Shown here: one piece after another, positions 61,368 through 64,000 of the stretch
How the letters are laid out: the number at the start of each line of letters is the position of its first letter
Position numbering within the stretch: the stretch's first letter is position 1
Assembly: GCF_000520995.1 (NCBI RefSeq)
Contig: NZ_JACA01000001.1
Location: 310,001-374,000, forward strand
Direction of reading: 5' to 3'
Source of the DNA: Aquimarina macrocephali JAMB N27
GTDB taxonomy: Bacteria; Bacteroidota; Bacteroidia; Flavobacteriales; Flavobacteriaceae
DNA length: 64,000 nucleotides
The notes under the pieces: model-generated
Told to the model about the DNA's origin: nothing
The model's database searches: none
Seen by the model: only the letters and a program-made list of their open reading frames with translations
Made by a program: the position numbers and the translations under genes

Positions 61368-63097
61368 TTCTGTTTGTTTTTTTTAAGCTCTTTTATAAAA
61401 AAAGAAGGGTAAACACCTGTATTCTTATAGAATGCCTTAGAAAAAGATTCAGCATTATTGAAGCCAATTTCATTTCCAATTGCTTTGATTGAATATGATC
61501 TAATTTTTTTATCTTTTTTTAGCTTTTCAATTATATAGTCAATTCTTAAATCATTAATGTAGTTACTAAAACTTTTATTCTTAGATGAGTTGACTATTTT
61601 AGAGAGATATGATGAATTAGTTTTAAACTTTTTTGCAGTACTAATTAAGGTTATATCGTTGGAGAGATAAGAATGATGTTTTTCAAATAGTTCTAGTTTT
61701 GAAATAACATTTTCAACTACAGATTTTGATATACCCAGTTTTTCAGAATCTGTACTTTGAAAACTTTTCACATTTATGTTGTGGTTAGTACTTTTAACAT
61801 TACTATGTAGTAATTTATCAACACGTTTTTGGTAAGTTTTATGTTTTAAGTAAAGCCGATAAATTACAATTAGAAAACTTATAGCTATTATTACAAAAAT
61901 GCAGACAAGAATATAGGCTCTTTTTTGCTTATTTCTTAATTGACTTATAATTAACTCTTTTTCTAAAATTAGCTGTGGAGTTTCATAATTTGTCAAAATA
62001 TTTTTAGATAATGTTTTTTCATTCTTAGTTAACACACTATCTACATGTAATAATCGCTCTATATATTTTAATTGTTGCTCCTTATTATTATTTTTCTTAT
62101 AATAATCAATAAGTAGTTCGTAGGTAGGTCTCATTTCTTGAAAAATAAGACTTTTTTCTAACCCTATTGAATCGGTTTTTTTTAAATACTTAATACTTTT
62201 CCCTTCTAAACCTTGTTCTTTTAATGTTTTACCTAAATGAAGATAAGTTACCATTAAATTTGTATATTTTTTGTTTCTTATTTGCTCTTTTTCAGCTTTT
62301 TTAAAAGCATCAATTGCTTCATTATAGTTTTTATTTGCATGATTAACGATTCCTAATATCAGAAGAAAAGAAGAATGTAATTTTTCTCCAGATGTTTCAC
62401 TTTCAGCAATTCCTAATTCAGCAATTTTTTTTGCAGAATCATAATCATCCATTTTACTATAAGCATCTGCCAAAGCAATAAGAGAAACTAAATACTCTCT
62501 TTGGTGGGTCTTTTTATGATGTTTAATGAAATCATAATATTCTTTAAAAAGTTGGAGAGCTTGATCTTCTTCTTCACTGGCATTTTTTAACAACCCTATA
62601 GAATGTTTTACTTTGTATTGTTGAAAAAGATTATTGTTTTTCTTTGCATATTGATCCATTTTGAGATAATTATCTAAAGCTAAATCATATTTTCCATTTC
62701 TATAATAGTAGGCAGCTTTTAAAAAGAAGCCTCTTGCTGGGTAAAGACTATCTTTGATTTCAATAGTTAATTGGATTATGCTATCAGCATAATTTAATGA
62801 TGAACTTTTGTTTCGATTTATTTTATAATATAACTCATAAGCATTTACAACTTTCATTTTCCTATTAAGTCTCTTAGCTTTTTTTAAATATGTACTTAGG
62901 TATAATTTAGCTAAGTTAAAATCATTTCTTTTTTTGTTATGGTTAAATCCCTTTTCTAATTCTTCAAATGTTTTATTTTTTAATGAATCCAAAACCAAAT
63001 ATTCTGATTTCTCCTGATATGCAAAACAACTATAAACTCTAAGAGTTAATAACCCTAAAGTCAAAAATACTGCTATTTCTTTTTGGTACTTTTTCAT
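61349..63097 (-). CDS. TPR and AraC-type HTH membrane regulator
   Basis: I start at ATG 63097 (582 residues), as KKYQKEIAVFLTLGLLTLRVYSCFAYQ is an export signal; an ATG at 63157 would add 20 residues before it. TPR-like helices fill about 60-390 (NYNEAIDAFKKAEKEQ, YLHLGKTLKEQGLEG). A transmembrane helix lies at about 395-415, then a cytoplasmic tail with an AraC-type HTH (about 480-575: LISTAKKFKTNSSYLSKIV, KAIGNEIGFNNAESFSKAFYK). The periplasmic TPR sensor may bind a peptide and change DNA binding. It precedes the precursor gene on the same strand. Confidence 0.88.
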   Translation of the reverse strand: MKKYQKEIAVFLTLGLLTLRVYSCFAYQEKSEYLVLDSLKNKTFEELEKGFNHNKKRNDFNLAKLYLSTYLKKAKRLNRKMKVVNAYELYYKINRNKSSSLNYADSIIQLTIEIKDSLYPARGFFLKAAYYYRNGKYDLALDNYLKMDQYAKKNNNLFQQYKVKHSIGLLKNASEEEDQALQLFKEYYDFIKHHKKTHQREYLVSLIALADAYSKMDDYDSAKKIAELGIAESETSGEKLHSSFLLILGIVNHANKNYNEAIDAFKKAEKEQIRNKKYTNLMVTYLHLGKTLKEQGLEGKSIKYLKKTDSIGLEKSLIFQEMRPTYELLIDYYKKNNNKEQQLKYIERLLHVDSVLTKNEKTLSKNILTNYETPQLILEKELIISQLRNKQKRAYILVCIFVIIAISFLIVIYRLYLKHKTYQKRVDKLLHSNVKSTNHNINVKSFQSTDSEKLGISKSVVENVISKLELFEKHHSYLSNDITLISTAKKFKTNSSYLSKIVNSSKNKSFSNYINDLRIDYIIEKLKKDKKIRSYSIKAIGNEIGFNNAESFSKAFYKNTGVYPSFFIKELKKNKQNYGRHS

Positions 63098-63360
63098 TGA
63101 AAATTTCCAATATTTTAGTTTTACTTTCTCAAGTATTTTCAGAATATTAGGGAACATTGTTTTTTAATAAATAGAGTTATAAATATTTATAAAATAAATG
63201 TGTATTGCCTAAGTTCAGATTTTGAAGTTGTAAATATAATATTCTTAATACTTTAAAAACACCTATAAATGACTTATTGTTAAGCTCTTAATTTAAACAG
63301 AGTATTACTCGAGATTTATAAAAATAGATCACGATATTCATCAATCTCGATATATCTCCC

Positions 63361-63392
63361 TTGCATTAACGCAATTCTCCCCGTTATATTTG
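63361..63392 (+). promoter_or_regulatory. Promoter of the gene at 63414
   Basis: TTG at 63361-63363 and TATATTTG at 63385-63392 are 21 bases apart, close to the spacing of the tRNA promoter. The box lies where a TTG start at 63390 would fall, so the ATG at 63414 is the better start. Confidence 0.55.
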
Positions 63393-63413
63393 ACTCAACA
63401 AAAAACAACCAAC

Positions 63414-63665
63414 ATGGAATATATAGAATATAACAGCAAACACAAGTTCATGTCCGATATCTTAAAAATGTTACACCTTAAAATGGATACTTTTATGTAT
63501 AACCTGGCACATCATACCCCTTATGAGATGGTATTGTATAATTGGATTGATAAACTATACAGTAAAGGAACATCTATAGATGATGCCATACAATTGATTT
63601 ATAAAGCACGTAATATATTATTGCTTAACCCCAAAAATGGTTTGTGTAGTACCCCAACTTCCTGA
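63414..63665 (+). CDS. Small hypothetical protein
   Basis: 83 residues from ATG 63414, preferred over a TTG at 63390 that sits on the promoter box. Mostly helical composition, with two His-Lys-Met-rich stretches (SKHKFMSDILKMLHLKMD, HHTPYEMVLYNW) and no signal peptide or Cys pair. No family recognised. Probably cytoplasmic. The second small gene at 63701 begins 35 bases past its stop, so the two may be co-transcribed. Confidence 0.6.
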   Translation: MEYIEYNSKHKFMSDILKMLHLKMDTFMYNLAHHTPYEMVLYNWIDKLYSKGTSIDDAIQLIYKARNILLLNPKNGLCSTPTS

Positions 63666-63700
63666 GTTTACCAAAGGATCAATCCAGAACTTTTCTACTT

Positions 63701-63922
63701 ATGCACACTTATTATAATAATTTAAACCTTGATCAAAAAAAACGTACGGATAGCAAAATTGCATTATGGAGTAATAGTTCTATAGGGGAGGTTAAAAAAG
63801 TGCTATCTAAAATGAATCCCCCAATAACCATTACAGATGGTGAAATAGCCTTACATGCAAATACCCTAAAACGAATAGAGAAAAACATACGTAATTCACC
63901 TCATAATTGTAATGAACATTGA
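63701..63922 (+). CDS. Small hypothetical protein
   Basis: 73 residues, charged and polar, with a Lys-rich middle (GEVKKVLSKM) and a C-terminal Asn-rich tail ending CNEH. No transmembrane helix, signal peptide or known motif. It may be the second gene of an operon with the gene at 63414. Nothing in the last 78 bases of the window is coding. Function unknown. Confidence 0.5.
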   Translation: MHTYYNNLNLDQKKRTDSKIALWSNSSIGEVKKVLSKMNPPITITDGEIALHANTLKRIEKNIRNSPHNCNEH

Positions 63923-64000
63923 AAAGAGTCGAGAGTCAGAAGTCAGTTCGAAGATAAGGGTACCAAAAAAAGACTAAATAATAATATATATACCACGGTA

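Noticed and set aside
63158-63360. Search for a second peptide precursor upstream of the regulator
   Set aside because: No minus- or plus-strand frame with a Gly-Gly leader was found.
1-64000. CRISPR arrays, insertion sequences and rRNA genes
   Set aside because: No regularly spaced direct repeats, no transposase gene and no rRNA sequence were seen in the window.

Overview
The window is AT-rich bacterial DNA from the Bacteroidota, almost certainly a marine Flavobacteriaceae (genus not resolvable by eye; Aquimarina-like gene content is a guess). Evidence: a type IX secretion sorting-domain protein, an Oar-type TonB receptor, a Bacteroidota-style TraR/DksA, many SPII lipoproteins, scarce Shine-Dalgarno sites, and -7 boxes of the TAnnTTTG type (clearest in front of the tRNA gene).

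Layout. 1-12.6 kb: envelope and housekeeping genes (OmpA-like lipoprotein, ExoIII, large T9SS protein, GlyS, ComF, Ig-like lipoprotein, nitrilase-family amidase). 12.9-22 kb: ileS, traR/dksA-like gene and lspA, with an ECF sigma / HEAT-repeat anti-sigma / two DUF4097 / S41 protease block between the last two. 22-29.6 kb: a minus-strand operon (retropepsin-like protein, RimK-type ligase, AspA/AstE-type deacylase, 5-FCL), then uvrC and a patatin-Omp85 protein. 29.8-38.7 kb: aromatic amino acid catabolism (homogentisate dioxygenase, HPPD, fumarylacetoacetase-like protein, tryptophan 2,3-dioxygenase), a DUF3108 protein, an M23 peptidase and pgi. 39-52.5 kb: TonB receptor, MauG-type peroxidase, YjbQ, HAD phosphatase, an HExxH lipoprotein, lepA, dusB, a LolE-like permease, rbfA and methylmalonyl-CoA epimerase.

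52.7-64 kb is accessory. A CAT-anticodon tRNA is followed by a tandem 11-bp repeat, a membrane-anchored pentapeptide-like protein and a dndC-dndD pair. DndD is cut off just after Walker B, where it meets, tail to tail, a serine hydrolase cut off just after its YxN motif. The two share an 8-base microhomology (GAGTTCTA, 58253-58260). This is a rearrangement scar or an assembly chimera, and neither gene is intact.

Beyond the junction lies the best candidate for an undescribed system. All genes are on the minus strand: a membrane TPR-AraC regulator, a 56-codon double-glycine-leader peptide precursor (61100-61270, hidden beneath an opposite-strand shadow frame), two perfect tandem hairpins, a secreted S9 peptidase and the truncated secreted serine hydrolase. 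The order suggests a sensed and processed secreted peptide, with the hairpins setting the ratio of precursor to enzyme; this is inference.

Other points of interest: a probable stand-alone ncRNA near 33753-33864, probable leaderless genes (glyS, rbfA, hmgA), and related dispersed intergenic elements on both sides of dusB.
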